DNA of 64,000 nt, taken from Mesostigma viride (Eukaryota > Streptophyta > Mesostigmatophyceae > Mesostigmatales > Mesostigmataceae). Of the stretch, positions 1-12,136 are shown piece by piece. The translations under genes and the position numbers were made by a program. Position 1 is the stretch's first letter, and each line of letters begins with the position of its first letter. The notes beneath the pieces are model-generated. The model saw only the letters and a list, made by a program, of their open reading frames with translations, was not told where the DNA came from and did no database searches. The stretch covers positions 389,093-453,092 of the forward strand of contig RPFO01000082.1 in assembly GCA_009746045.1 (NCBI GenBank), given 5' to 3'.

Positions 1-1484
<1,484 letters not shown>

Positions 1485-1835
1485 TTAATGAAATAAGTTT
1501 ACCTGTGCGTGGTGTTGATTTGTCAGTTTGCTACGCCTTTGGTTGTCATGTTGACGTTTGTCATGTTAACATTTGTGGACATTTTGTCATGTTAACAATT
1601 TTTTTGGCCTTCGTTTGTTAACGTCTTGACATTTCTTGACACATCACCTTGGTTTGTCAGTGTATTGACATTTTTTTCCGTGTTGATATGTTGATATTTC
1701 AAAGATTGTCAAGGTTTTGTCAACCTTTCAACATTCTGTCAAGGTTTGTCAAGCCTTTGATGTTATCATGTCAAGCTTTTGTCAAGTTCTGTCAAGGTTT
1801 GTCAAGGTCATGTCAGTTGATATGTCAAGAATCTA
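1485..1835. repeat. Degenerate TTTGTCAA-type short repeats
   Basis: The motif TTTGTCA/TGTCAAG and close variants recur every 10-25 bp over about 350 bp, and again at 2,218-2,255. Clusters of short degenerate motifs like this are typical of subterminal regions of CACTA or hAT-type DNA transposons. No matching terminus was found on this side, so the repeat is described without assigning an element. Confidence 0.6.
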
Positions 1836-2285
1836 TATTACTAATTTGGCAATGTAAGGTAATCCGACACTATTCAGGGCATCACCGAGTACGCGGCCAA
1901 TCCAGAAGGGGCGGACTGACTGACCACCAATCCGCGCCAAGCGCACGGAAGAACTGCCAACCAATCCGCGCAAAGCTCCCAGCGAGCGAAGCGAGCGGCC
2001 GCTTTAGCGGCCTCCTCTCTGGAGGGCAGCGAAGGAGACCGTCAGTCCGTCACGATTCCTCTCCGGAGTGCAGCGAAGGAGTACGCTTCTACGAACTACA
2101 GTATGCGTCTACAGCGGGCAGCGGGCAGTCCCTCCATGGTCTCTCTACCGCCAAAAATTGATTAATTTTTTTTTTTTTTTGGCTGTGTGAAGCCAGCGGG
2201 TCACACTAGAACTATTTGACAATTCTTGACAAACAATTGTCAAAGTTTGTCAACACTCCGTTCCTAGTGTGGCAGCGAGGATGGC
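1836..2285. other. Probable transposon debris with short inverted repeat
   Basis: GC-rich non-coding sequence, including a segment (about 1,985-2,090) with the phrase GCAGCGAAGGAG, which recurs inside the CACTA-like element at about 42,839-42,850. At 2,208-2,274 an inverted repeat of CACACTAG(G)AAC encloses TTTGTCAA motifs. This resembles a small CACTA-type end pair, but no target-site duplication is visible. Confidence 0.35.
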
Positions 2286-2660
2286 ATGCCTGCACCAAGG
2301 AAGAGGAGGGGTAAGCAGCCTGCAGCAGAAACTGATTCCTCCATCTGCAGCGGCAGTGATAATGGTAGCCAAGAGGATGTGGCTCCACCTAGCAGCGACA
2401 GTGATGACCCATGCAGCTACAATGCGTCTGAACCTGCACGGGGAAGCGTGGACGGAGGGGGAGAGGAAGGAGGCAGCCTGCAGCAGAAAATGCTGCTGAT
2501 TCTGCCCGTGGTGGCGATGGCCGCGAGTATGCGGCTGAACCTACGCGGGGGAATCGTGGGCAGAGGGGGAGAGGGGGTAGGCAGCACAAGAATGTGGCTG
2601 AACCTAGCCGGGGCGACCTTGCACCAACGAGGAGAAGTGCAAGGGCGTATGGAAAAGTGA
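2286..2660 (+). CDS. Possible low-complexity coding fragment, unknown
   Basis: A 124-codon open frame starts with ATG and a basic stretch (MPAPRKRRGKQ) followed by Ser/Asp/Glu-rich sequence. It is built from imperfect ~110-bp repeats, so openness may come from the repeat rather than selection. It may be a leftover exon of the transposon whose right end is at 3,175. No family recognised; weak call. Confidence 0.15.
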   Translation: MPAPRKRRGKQPAAETDSSICSGSDNGSQEDVAPPSSDSDDPCSYNASEPARGSVDGGGEEGGSLQQKMLLILPVVAMAASMRLNLRGGIVGRGGEGVGSTRMWLNLAGATLHQRGEVQGRMEK

Positions 2661-2814
2661 GCTACGCTGAAGCAGATTGTAGCAACTCGTCTAGTGACTG
2701 AAATTGATGTTCTTATTAAACTTGAAGAGCTGTACTCCAACTGCACAAGAAATTATTATAATTTGTAATCAAAGTGATTTCTGGTTGCGTGGTATGAATG
2801 CGATTTCTCTGTGT

Positions 2815-3175
2815 GCATGAGGTTTCTCAGTTTTTCTCAGGCCTTAAGTTTCCCAGATATTCTCAGTCTCAGATTTTCTCAGGCAGCAACCTGAGAAAAA
2901 ACCGGGCGCCTGAGAAATTTCGTTCCTGAGAAAAAAAAATCTCAGGCCAGGCGACTTTCTCAGGCTGATCTCAGTTTATTCTCAGTTTTCTCAGTTTTCT
3001 CAGGTGATTTTCTCAGTTTTCCTGAGAAAACTGAGATTTTTCTCAGTTGATCTCAGGAAATCTCAGGAAATCTCAGGACATCTCAGGAAATCTCAGGAAA
3101 TCTCAGGCAGCCTTCCTGAGAAAACTGAGAAAACTGAGAAAAACTGAGAAAAATCTCAGATCTGAGTTCCTAGTG
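2815..3175. mobile_element. Right end of a CACTA-like element with CTCAG subterminal repeats
   Basis: CTCAG(G)/CTGAG motifs recur every 8-15 bp in both orientations across ~350 bp and stop at GTTCCTAGTG (3,166-3,175). Immediately after, the sequence becomes homologous to gene A exon 1 of copy 2 (position 23,262 there). The junction base triplet AGT is what a 3-bp target duplication would leave. The reversed end reads CACTAGGAAC, fitting the CACTA (CMC/EnSpm) pattern. The left end is not in the window or was lost. Confidence 0.55.
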
Positions 3176-3660
3176 AGTCGCGTCGGAAGCGGTTGTCCGA
3201 TTTGTTAGCAATGGCCGCAAGCTTTGCTGACGAGTACGCGGCTCTCGACAAGAAGGACATGGAGAAGGAGAAGGCGGAGAGGGAGGCCATCGAGAAGGCG
3301 GAGAGGGAGAGGGTGGAGAGGGAGGAGAAGGAGATGGTGGAGAAGGCGGAGAGGGAGGAGGAGGAGAGGGAGTACAAGGAGAAAAAGGCTGCCCAGGAGA
3401 AGGAGCACAGGATCCTGGTGGCGAAGCAGAAGGAGGAGGCGAAGAAGAAGACGGAGGCGGCAGCGAAGTCAATTCTTGCGGAGGAGGCCGCTCTTTTTTT
3501 GCAGATGCGACAGGAGAGGATGAAGGCGGAAGAGGCTGCGAGGAAGGAGGAGGAGGAGGCTGCGAGGAAGGAGGAGGAGGCTGCGAAGGCGGTTGAGGGG
3601 GAGAAGGACGACAACGTGAAGAAGGGGTGGGCTCCCGAAGGATGTTCAGTCGATTATCAG
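3176..3660 (+). CDS. Gene A copy 1 exon 1 remnant (Glu/Lys/Arg coiled coil)
   Basis: Encodes a highly charged helix rich in EKAERE-type repeats (long coiled coil), ending SVDYQ before the donor GTATGT at 3,661. Residues just before SVDYQ differ completely from copy 2 because a 23-bp segment (3,615-3,637) is inverted relative to 22,804-22,826. Confidence 0.75.
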
Positions 3661-3797
3661 GTATGTTTATTGATGTGAGACGTACATTTCTCAGATGGCT
3701 TTTGAACGGCGTGTGTGTATCGTAGAAAGGGTGGGATTTTATGTCATACATTGATCCTAAGGGTATAGCTGCGGAGAGACGTTGACTTAGGAGTTAA

Positions 3798-5517
3798 CTC
3801 GTCGTCTGTCCCAACTCAGTCCTCACAGGAGGACTGAGTTGACAATTTTCAACCGCGTGTAGCGACTAGGTGGGGGGTCCATCCCAAATGTTTTGATGTG
3901 GATCGGGGGTGTACTAGATGTCATTTTGTTGGCAAAAATACTGCATATGTGAAAACTTGACCCGAACACCTGAAAATTACACGGACGATGGGCACCCCTC
4001 GCGAATTTGCATTTTTCGGGATAAGAACGAGTGGGAAAAATTCAATCAAATCCTCGTGCATGAAGAAAAAATATAGGCATGTAAACAATATAGTTCCTGA
4101 AACGTGGAAAAAAACTGGGCTCGATTTGGCCACTGCAACTGCCTGAAACAATTAAAAAACTCTCAGTCCTCAGGAGAGGAATGGGGCTTTTGCTAACTTT
4201 GCTAGCATGTAAGTGCGGTCATACTACACACCACCGTGGCCACCAACCATCCCAATCAACTCATTTCCCTTCAAGCATTACAGGACAACACACTTGCATC
4301 ATCATACTTCAGGTATATCATACCTTATCATGTAGTGAGAGCCTATGCATGCATGTAGGGAATGGGCTTGGATACCCTACCAACAAAGGGTTATGTTATA
4401 AGTGTCAACCACCAATATAATGGGTAGGTTAAGCATATTTCCATTGTTTCTAACAACAATAGATATGGATATAACTGTTTTGCCTTGCCATGATGTGGCC
4501 AACATAGTTGCTGGCACATGATGGCAGTGGTTTGTCACCAAGACTTTTCACTCACCCGTAAAAGCTTGAATGCACCCTTGACGCGGCCCGTGGCCTCAAA
4601 ATCATGCAGTATGAACGTAGCAAAAGAATAACTAACATCTATGAAGGTGTTTAAACCTGCACAGCTCCTAAAACCCTGCACAACTACACTGGGTCAAGGC
4701 AAATGCCTGATAACATCATCTGAAAAGGGGGTTTTAGAGAGGGCAGGCAACGGTCAAGAAAGAGCATCAAGACTTGAACCTGACAACGCCTCGCAAGCTT
4801 AAACTCATGTACGAACATCAAGAAACGAAGAGGCAACGATTATCCGGCTTTACCTGGCACGGCTAGCGTTACCTTGGCCCAGGCGGTGCCCGCAAAAGTG
4901 GCACTTTGCGGCACATAGACCATGACGTGACAGAATGGTCGAAATACTCAAATCTATACTGTCACTCAATTTATTCTAATACAATGCATGTTAAAATGTA
5001 GAAAGAAACCTATCAGTCATTGAAATTTCGCCGGAAAGCAAGCGCAGTCATCAATTCCGTCGACCTGCCTTATCGCAGTTTTTTCCAGCAAGAACAGTGC
5101 CGACACCGGGTAAATCGCATCCCCGCGAGCTAAAAATGTATTTTTATCATCTTTAGGGCATGTTAAATCTATTTCCTGAGTTTGGACAGCTAACTCGTCC
5201 GCAAACGTAAACTGCATGCATGGGCGCGAGCCGCCATGGCTAGGTCGTGCATTTCCGGAACTCGCGTTTCACGTGGAAAAGTACCCTTACCACCTGTACT
5301 TTAACCGTACATTTAGCCGCTCATACCAAATCAAAAAAAATCCCAAAAATATGTCCAAGAAAGATCTTTTCACGTAGTATTTGAATAAATTTTGAGAGAA
5401 TTTTTTTGTCAAACATTCTGACCGGGGCGAATTTTCTACGAAACCCAAAAACTCGGTCCTCTAGAGAGGACTGAGTTCAACTCAGTCCTCCGTAGAGGAC
5501 CAGGGACAGACGACGAG
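3798..5517 (+). mobile_element. TTAA-target non-autonomous DNA transposon (element T1, 1,720 bp)
   Basis: Lies in the intron between exons 1 and 2 of copy 1 and is absent from the same intron of copy 2. It is flanked by TTAA (3,794-3,797 and 5,518-5,521), and the empty site in copy 2 has one TTAA. Ends are perfect 15-bp inverted repeats CTCGTCGTCTGTCCC, followed by inner palindromic blocks of AACTCAGTCCTC. No transposase frame is present. TTAA duplication is characteristic of piggyBac and Kolobok transposons. The interior (about 4,860-5,300) is homologous to element T2 at 18,823-20,525, but the ends are not. Confidence 0.88.
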
Positions 5518-5573
5518 TTAAGGTTGTTGACGACGACGGTGTGTGGCCTTTTTTTTACTCTTGTTGTCTGCAG

Positions 5574-6623
5574 CCCTCCACGGTGGCCATTCTGAAACAG
5601 TACCTGGCTCAGACTGAGTCTGAGGCTGGGGTGAGTCGTAAAGCCGAAAAGGGCTTGAGAGGCTTGATCCGCTTTCTTTCGGCCGAGATAGCGTTTGCAG
5701 AGAAGTCCGGTGTCGTCGTGGACCGTCCGGAGTCGGCACACATAATTTGGAAGAACGACCGCCTGGGCCGTCTTGCATTGTTCGAAGCCACAAAGCGAGC
5801 CATTCATGGGAAGAGGGTCGTTGGTGACGACATTTATGAGGTTTTGAAGATCGCGCAGTCGTGCATCCTTAATCTGAAGGAGGATGTCGGACGTTACTTT
5901 CCCCGTCGTGCTTTAATATGGTCGACGCTCTTTGATGAGGTTGAAAAGTTCGAGGTCCACATTGGCTTCACATGCATCGAGGCTTCCTATATGGAAACCT
6001 TGAAAACCACTGCGTTGCATCAGCTCTTTAAACTCATGACTGGAGATATGAGAGCGGATTCGAGGGCTTCACTGTCGGAAGATGAAGTGTTTGATATTGT
6101 CAGGCAAGGATTTGTTGACACGTCCAACAGTGACTTTATCGTAATTGTGCCGGGAAGAATGAATGACGTAGGAGGATTGGAGGAGCGCGCACATGAAGTG
6201 ATCGCGCATTTGGACATGGCAAGAGACCACTTACTGCAATCTTTTGTTAAGTGGCGGACTGACTTTCTTGTCAGCCCGGACGCCAGCCTTTCGCGGGAAG
6301 CGGTCGCTTTCTTTTTGGATTGGGCTGGACAGGTGATCCAAAGTTTCCGGCACCGGGAGGACTTCCATGTTATTCAGACATATAAGCCATACCGGGAAAT
6401 CGTCCAGGAATGGTTGGATCAAATCTCGTTGGTTGATTGTCTCCAGAGTATCCGAACCAAGACAGACACGGAGTGGTCTGATTTAGAGGCGGGAGGCCAT
6501 TGGCAGTCCCTCGAGTTGTTCTTCGAGGCGGAATTGAGGCGGCAACTGGAAAAGGAGAGAGCCCATCAAGTGCCGATATGGCCTTTGGGGAAGATTTTGA
6601 GGAGGTGGAAGTTCTACGTTTCG
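5574..6623 (+). CDS. Gene A copy 1 exon 2 (350-codon domain)
   Basis: Open exon from acceptor CTGCAG at 5,573 to donor GTACGT at 6,624, phase 0 on both sides. Encodes a mostly helical globular domain beginning PSTVAILKQYLAQ and ending LGKILRRWKFYVSV. Nearly identical to 21,538-22,587 and clearly homologous to 37,397-38,459. Unknown family. Confidence 0.8.
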
Positions 6624-6730
6624 GTACGTTAACTTGCCGATATCGTTTATCGATTTGGGTTGTTTCCATTCCCTGAATAGGGCTCTATATGCTGACCAAC
6701 CTTCATGGTTTGTCCTGTCATATCATGCAG

Positions 6731-7244
6731 GGGGGCTCCATGCCAGGGGACGTATCGGAGGATTAACGAATTTGTCAGACTTGGTTGATAAGGTGGGTGC
6801 TTGTCCGTCGAGTTTCCACGAGCATCTTACATGGGGTCTAGCTGCAGGTAGACCCTCACCCTTTTATTGAGACTGACATGTTCGGCTAATTTCAACGGTG
6901 CCCCCAACCAATCTGTTGTCTTTTTTCAGGGGGCGGCTGCGGCGATGGCTGTTGACAGTGCTGGTATTTGGTCTGGACTCGAGATGGAAATGGTAAGCAT
7001 TAAACGATATCCGGATGTCTGCATTTCGCCTGAAGTTTTAGTGAGCGCATTATGCGAAATATACAAATGTCGACTAATTTTGATTTCCAATGAGCTGTCG
7101 TATTCGGTGTTGACAGGCGGGGGTTTGGCCTCAGCAGGCGCTGCCGGAGAGGAAGAAAACGCTGGAGGAGATGAGGATGGGGGGGATGAAAACGCTGGAG
7201 GAGATGAGGATGGGGGAGACGCTGAGGGAGAAGTGGCTGTGCAG
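6731..7244 (+). CDS. Gene A copy 1 exons 3-5 (short linker exons)
   Basis: Three small exons at 6,731-6,792, 6,930-6,992 and 7,117-7,244. Exon 3 lost one base relative to copy 2 and reads into TAA. Exon 4 is open (21 codons). Exon 5 has one G fewer in a G run, so the acidic frame (GEEENAGGDEDGGD repeats) is shifted. The intron at 6,793-6,929 carries a CTGCAG-centred palindrome. Confidence 0.65.
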
Positions 7245-7370
7245 GTACGTTCATCCGCCGCGAGTTCGTGTGATTTTTTTCGTGCTGAGGGGTATCTCCG
7301 CAGAGAGACGATGGTGCAACAATCGAACTGAGGTCAAGTCCCTTCTTGTTCGTTTTTTTTTGTCATGCAG

Positions 7371-7911
7371 GCGGGGGCTGTCGCTGGGGGTACTGCGGGG
7401 GGGAAGGCGGCGAAGCCTCCATTGACTGAGCATGAAAGGGAAAAGCTGGATTCCCGCAAGAAGGTTGCGAAGGATCATATTATTGCTGTTGGCCTGATCA
7501 TGCTTAAGTCTCCGCCCGATGGCGTCGATTCGGAGGGACCTGCGGGGTCCGAGTTTCGCAAGTACCTGACACGACTTGAGGCGGAAGTCGATGCCGATTT
7601 CGATACGGAGGTGTTGGGTGCGCTACCTTAATAGTGAATTGGCATATGAATTTGTAAATCTGGTGAAGTCGAAAGCCACCAAGAATTTCAAGTGGCAGCC
7701 TAAGGAGTACTCAGAGGCAAAGGTTGACAAGATCGAGAAATTCATGAAGGCTGATTTTCGTCGTCGGGCCGCTGAGGGAAAAAGGGCGCTGAATGCGGTG
7801 GCAAAGGCCAACAGTAAGAAGAACGCGGAGGCGAAGGCGGCGGAGAAGGAGGCGAAGAAGGCGGAGAAGGAGAAGGCTAAGGAGGCCAAGAAGCAGCAGA
7901 AAACTGGACAG
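7371..7911 (+). CDS. Gene A copy 1 exon 6, frameshifted
   Basis: Starts after TCATGCAG. Encodes AGAVAGGTAGGKAAKPP..., then a region matching EFRKYLTRLEAEVDADF, then in another frame ELAYEFVNLVKSK and a Lys/Ala/Glu-rich helix. The frame breaks near 7,615, a few bases from the point where copy 2 carries the T2 transposon. Copy 3 equivalent: 39,199-39,707. Confidence 0.7.
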
Positions 7912-8100
7912 GTACGATTGTTGTGAAAATTTAGACCTCTCGCTGCGGGTAGACGCTGACTGGCTGCGGGACTTGGTGTTTAGTGTCAGTAAGGTATTAT
8001 TCCAACAGAACTTTGTTCGTCCCTGAACAGGATGTCGTGGTCGGCCTAAATATTACTGACTTGAGCAAATCCTGCGGTCCTTTTCGATTTTTTACTTCAG

Positions 8101-9268
8101 GATGACGGGGGGGACGAAGACGCCACGGTGGAGAAGAAGTTACCTGGTCATGACGCCGTGTTCGCGCTGGTGAAGGATATGCTCAAGTACTGCTCGAGTA
8201 GGCGGATGGCGGACGTCGATGACCTGCCAAACTGGCCCGAGTTCTCCCCCTTTCTTGAGCTGCTCCGGTCACTCAACAAGCTTTTTAAGGAGGGGGTGCT
8301 CACGAGCAGTGGGAACCCGGACACCGACCCTATCATTGAAAGCTGGAAGCCTTCGAAAAAGGTCGACTCGAACAAGGAGGTCAGGGACCAGAACATCCGG
8401 AAGGCCAATTCTCTCAGGGAAACGCGTTGGATTCGGCCGGCCGATTTTCAGCAGACCGGATGTTTCAGTATGCGGATCCAGACGGTCAACGCGCTTATTT
8501 TGCCAGAGGCTTTGAGGCAGCGGCGTTTAAACCTTGAAACCATTAAGGAGAACGGCCGCATTCTCCTCAATGCGCGGGACAACGCCTTGCACTTCAAGGT
8601 TGTTGTCCCGGTCTGGCAGTTCCCTTTCCAGGCGCTTGCCGAATCTCAACCTGACCTGTTCGACAAGCAAATCTTGTGCATGCCGGATTTCGTCAAGTGG
8701 CTGAAGCATTCACCACGGCGCCAAGATTGACGCGGAGGATGTGGGGTCCAGGTACTTCCGGCCCCTTTCGGATACTGAAGTCGACGTGTGGCTTAACACG
8801 GAGTCCACCACCTCTTTCCTCGCGAGAGGACTTGAGTGGCGTACCTACGCCAGGGTGGACGAGGTGGAAGCAGTTTTGCCTCAGGAGATCGAGGGCAGTC
8901 GGGATGTTTTCAACCTGCTGTGCAATACTGCGATGAAGTCCTACGATCCGAAATTTTTTGAGGAACGGGTACCGGTACCGTATCTGGTTCTCCGGTACGC
9001 GGTGGTGGATGGGAACCACTACTTTAAGGGGTTAAAGTCGTTTCTCAGGGGGCCGGATGGCGGGTGGGGAGAGGTTCGGGCAATGATGTGCGAGGGTGGG
9101 GCGGAGTCCAATTTCGCAAAGACTCCTAAGGAGGCGGAGCACGCCTTCCAGGACCTGTTGCGGAAATTCCGTGGTGGTTACATGGGTACGAACGTCATTC
9201 TTCTCAAGGGTGGCGACCTGCTCCCGTCGTGGAGTGAGCTGCGAAATCTACCTAAGGCAAAAGAAGAT
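8101..9268 (+). CDS. Gene A copy 1 exon 7, one frameshift
   Basis: Encodes the domain containing FSPFLELLRSLNKLF, RETRWIRPADF and VGSRYFRPLSD. One extra base near 8,711 splits it, whereas copy 2 is open across 389 codons. The following intron (9,269-9,523) holds three palindromes at about 9,290, 9,357 and 9,446. Confidence 0.78.
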
Positions 9269-9523
9269 GTAAGCTATCTATTTTGGCAGGGTCTAGCTGC
9301 GGGTAGACCCTCGGAATTTTCGTGGTTGTTTTTTGTGTGCGCTTCAAGTTTTTTGCGAGGGTCTCGCTGCAGCTAGACCCTCTCCTTTTTTTTGTTGGAA
9401 TTTTCGTTGCGTATTGTCGGCCGTTTCTTTTTCGAATTTTGTTAGGGTCTATCCGCAGCTATACCCCTCGCCTTTTATGACTGAGTTTTGTCGTTGCTCG
9501 CTCGATGTTAATTGATGTCGCAG

Positions 9524-12013
9524 GCGGTGCTGACCGGCAAGCTGGAGAAGCTGTTCGACATCGCCAAGGGGGCGAATTCGGAGGACTTAGCCGTGGCGGA
9601 TCGTACGCTGGGCCAGGCGTTGCTTGACGTGTGGAACTACAACAAGCTATATCTATACGGCAAAGTCACGCGTGGGAAGGGCCACTATATTGCGGATGGC
9701 CACTACACCAATCTGCTCACGTACATCCTCCCGGCTATGCGGCAAGCGGGGGGAAGGGAAGGGAATGTGGAGCCGGCAGCGGTGGATGTACACGAGGAGG
9801 AAGCAGAAGGAAAGAAAAAGCCGGCCCACAGCATTGCTTCAGTGCATTCCGCTTACAGTCGCACGCTGGCCAACACGTTTCTCCGTCTGACACAGGAGCA
9901 GACTGATGATCCTGCCTCAACGAAACCCGCGCCTGAGGAGGTGATGATGCAAAGGTGCAAATTCGCCAATGCAGAGGGGGAGAAGAAAGGCCAGAAGGTC
10001 TCTTGGACTTCTTTCAGGAACTTGGCCAGCCTTCCTATGATGGACGCCGTGATCGATTGCATCATGAGCTGCCAGGTTGGACCGGAAAAGCTCACCAAGT
10101 TGGTGGAGATCGCCAAGGATGTGCTGGAGTGCCTGCGGCTGACCATTTGCGCCAGATTCAAGGAGGATGTGACGCTGGAAGCGCGATGCAAGGACGCAAA
10201 TGGCAAGGAGTTTGTGGCGTCTCATATTTTCGAACTCGTCTTCAATCTCCATCCTCTCGCTCGGCCGGTCGGCAGGAAGGAGATTGTGGCCAGATACCGG
10301 GAATTTTGGGATGTGGCCGTCATCATAACGAGGAACATCGCCTACCTTCTTAAAGCCAAAAAACACGCCGCACATCTGAGGATTCCGAGAAAGGATATCA
10401 GTAATGGCAAGATCGACTTTCAGGAGATTCTGCTAAAAGAGAGCGAGGACAAGACGGTGGGTTTGGCACTTTTTGCTCCGGAAGCGTTCAGGAAGTACGC
10501 TCCAAAACTTGGATTACTCGAAGGGGGGTGAAGGAGGCGGCGATGAAGGGGCCGGTGAAGGGGCTGGAGAAGGGATCGAAGGGGAAGGGGAAGGGGAAGG
10601 AGACGGAGGCGAAGAAGGAGGAGGAGGAGTGGGACGTGAAGTATGAGTGGCAGAGTGTGGACTGGGGCCGTCGCCGGGTCTGGTTTTGCTGTCAGTTACT
10701 AGACGGTGATGATGATGACAAGTCGCTCGTCAAGCAGGTGGCAGGCGAGGTTGCCTCAGCTTCAGCCCGCCCCTTTCCCTTGGGCTATAGGTCCCTTCCG
10801 TGCCTGAGCCTGCTGAACTTGGCGAACATTTGGGGTGATAAGTGGAGTAACTTTCAGTCCAGGTGGTGGGCGTTCGGTCCTTGCCCGAAAGCTTCGGACA
10901 TTCCCCAACCGGGCGGGATGTACGATCATGTGCTGAAGGCTTGCGCCCACGACTTTTTCTCCAGGTTCGAACCGATGGTGATCGTGTTTGGTACCGAGAC
11001 GGAGATTAAGGGGTTTCAAGAGATAGTGGAAAGGATCGGGAAAGGGAGTGAATTGTGGGAGCGGCTTGAACAGGGGGAAGGTGATGGGGGGCCTAGGCTC
11101 GGAAGGGCGAAGAAGCGAAAAGCTTCCCACGAAGCTGGGGGATTGTCCGCCGTGGTGGAGAGGGATGACCAACAGTTGTTGGAGGGAGGGGATGGAGGGG
11201 ATGGAGGTCCGGCAGGAGGGTCTAACCGCGGAGAGACCCCCGTCGAGGTCAGAACGCAGCAGGCCGAACAGATACGGGGCCTGAAGGTGATTCGGATCCG
11301 CCTGCGGCGAAGAAGCCCGCTTCTCAAGTGACTCGACGGGCAGTCGTGTCACTTGTTGAGGATGATGGAGGTGGGCCTTCCAAGCCTGCCGCGTCGCAGC
11401 CCGTTTTTCAGGTTCCGAAGAAGCAGCTTCGGGTTCCCCCGGCGACTCTGCCCACCCCGGCGCCTCTGCCCAGTTCTCAGGTACCGAAGAAGCAGCTTCG
11501 GGTTCCCCCGCCGACTCTGGCCATTTCTCAGGTACCGAAGAAGCAGCTTCGTAAGCCAGTTGTGGCAGTGGCTGATTCGGACGACGATGCTGAGGAGGAG
11601 GAGGAGGAGGAGGAGGACGACGATGCTGAGGAGGAGGAGGGGGAGGAGGAGGAGGAGGAGGAGGAGCAGCAGCCGTTGCTACCAAGAAATCCGCCAAGGG
11701 TGGGAAGGCTGCGGAGCACGTTGCTTCCAAGAAATCGGCCAAGGTGGGAAGCCTCCCAAGCCTGCCCTGCCTCAGAAACGGCGTCGAAAAGCAGTTGTGC
11801 TTTCAGATTCGGACGATGAGGAGGAGAAGGAGGAGGAGGATGGCGGCGGAGAGGAGGAGGACGGGGGAAAGGAGCGCGTTGCTTCCAAGAAGTTACCCAA
11901 GACCGCGAAGACTGCCAAGGTTGCCGAGCCCGCCAAACCCGCCCCGGCGCCTGCCCCCCACCCCCAGACGGGGTCTACCTGCGAGCAGAGGTCGAAGGAA
12001 AAGGCCAAAAAGG
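9524..12013 (+). CDS. Gene A copy 1 exon 8 (largest exon)
   Basis: Begins AVLTGKLEKLFDIAKG. Contains TLGQALLDVWNYN, VIITRNIAYLLK, LRIPRKD, a 100-residue segment ending VIVFGTETEIKGFQEIVERI, then a low-complexity tail with three VPKKQLR repeats, acidic runs and KKSAK repeats. Frameshifts lie near 10,523 (6 G instead of 7) and 11,745 (3 G instead of 4). Two palindrome-like sequences are inside the coding part (11,218-11,239 and 11,971-11,993). Confidence 0.75.
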
Positions 12014-12136
12014 GTAAGAAAAAATCTGCGAGTGAATTCTGGTATGTAGAGTGTTTTGATTTTTTACGGTTGGCAGTCCGATTTCTACTAACTCGATTTT
12101 AGTCATGCGTTGATGGCATGATCGGTTTGCTCGCAG

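Noticed and set aside
2208-2274. Small CACTA-like or hAT-like element from the CACACTAG(G)AAC inverted repeat
   Set aside because: Neither a 3-bp nor an 8-bp target duplication is found; kept only as an inverted repeat.
10762-11742. Minus-strand Pro/Ser-rich frames opposite gene A exon 8, and the same in copy 2
   Set aside because: Antisense shadows of GAG/GGA acidic runs; the sense strand has conserved exons with splice sites.
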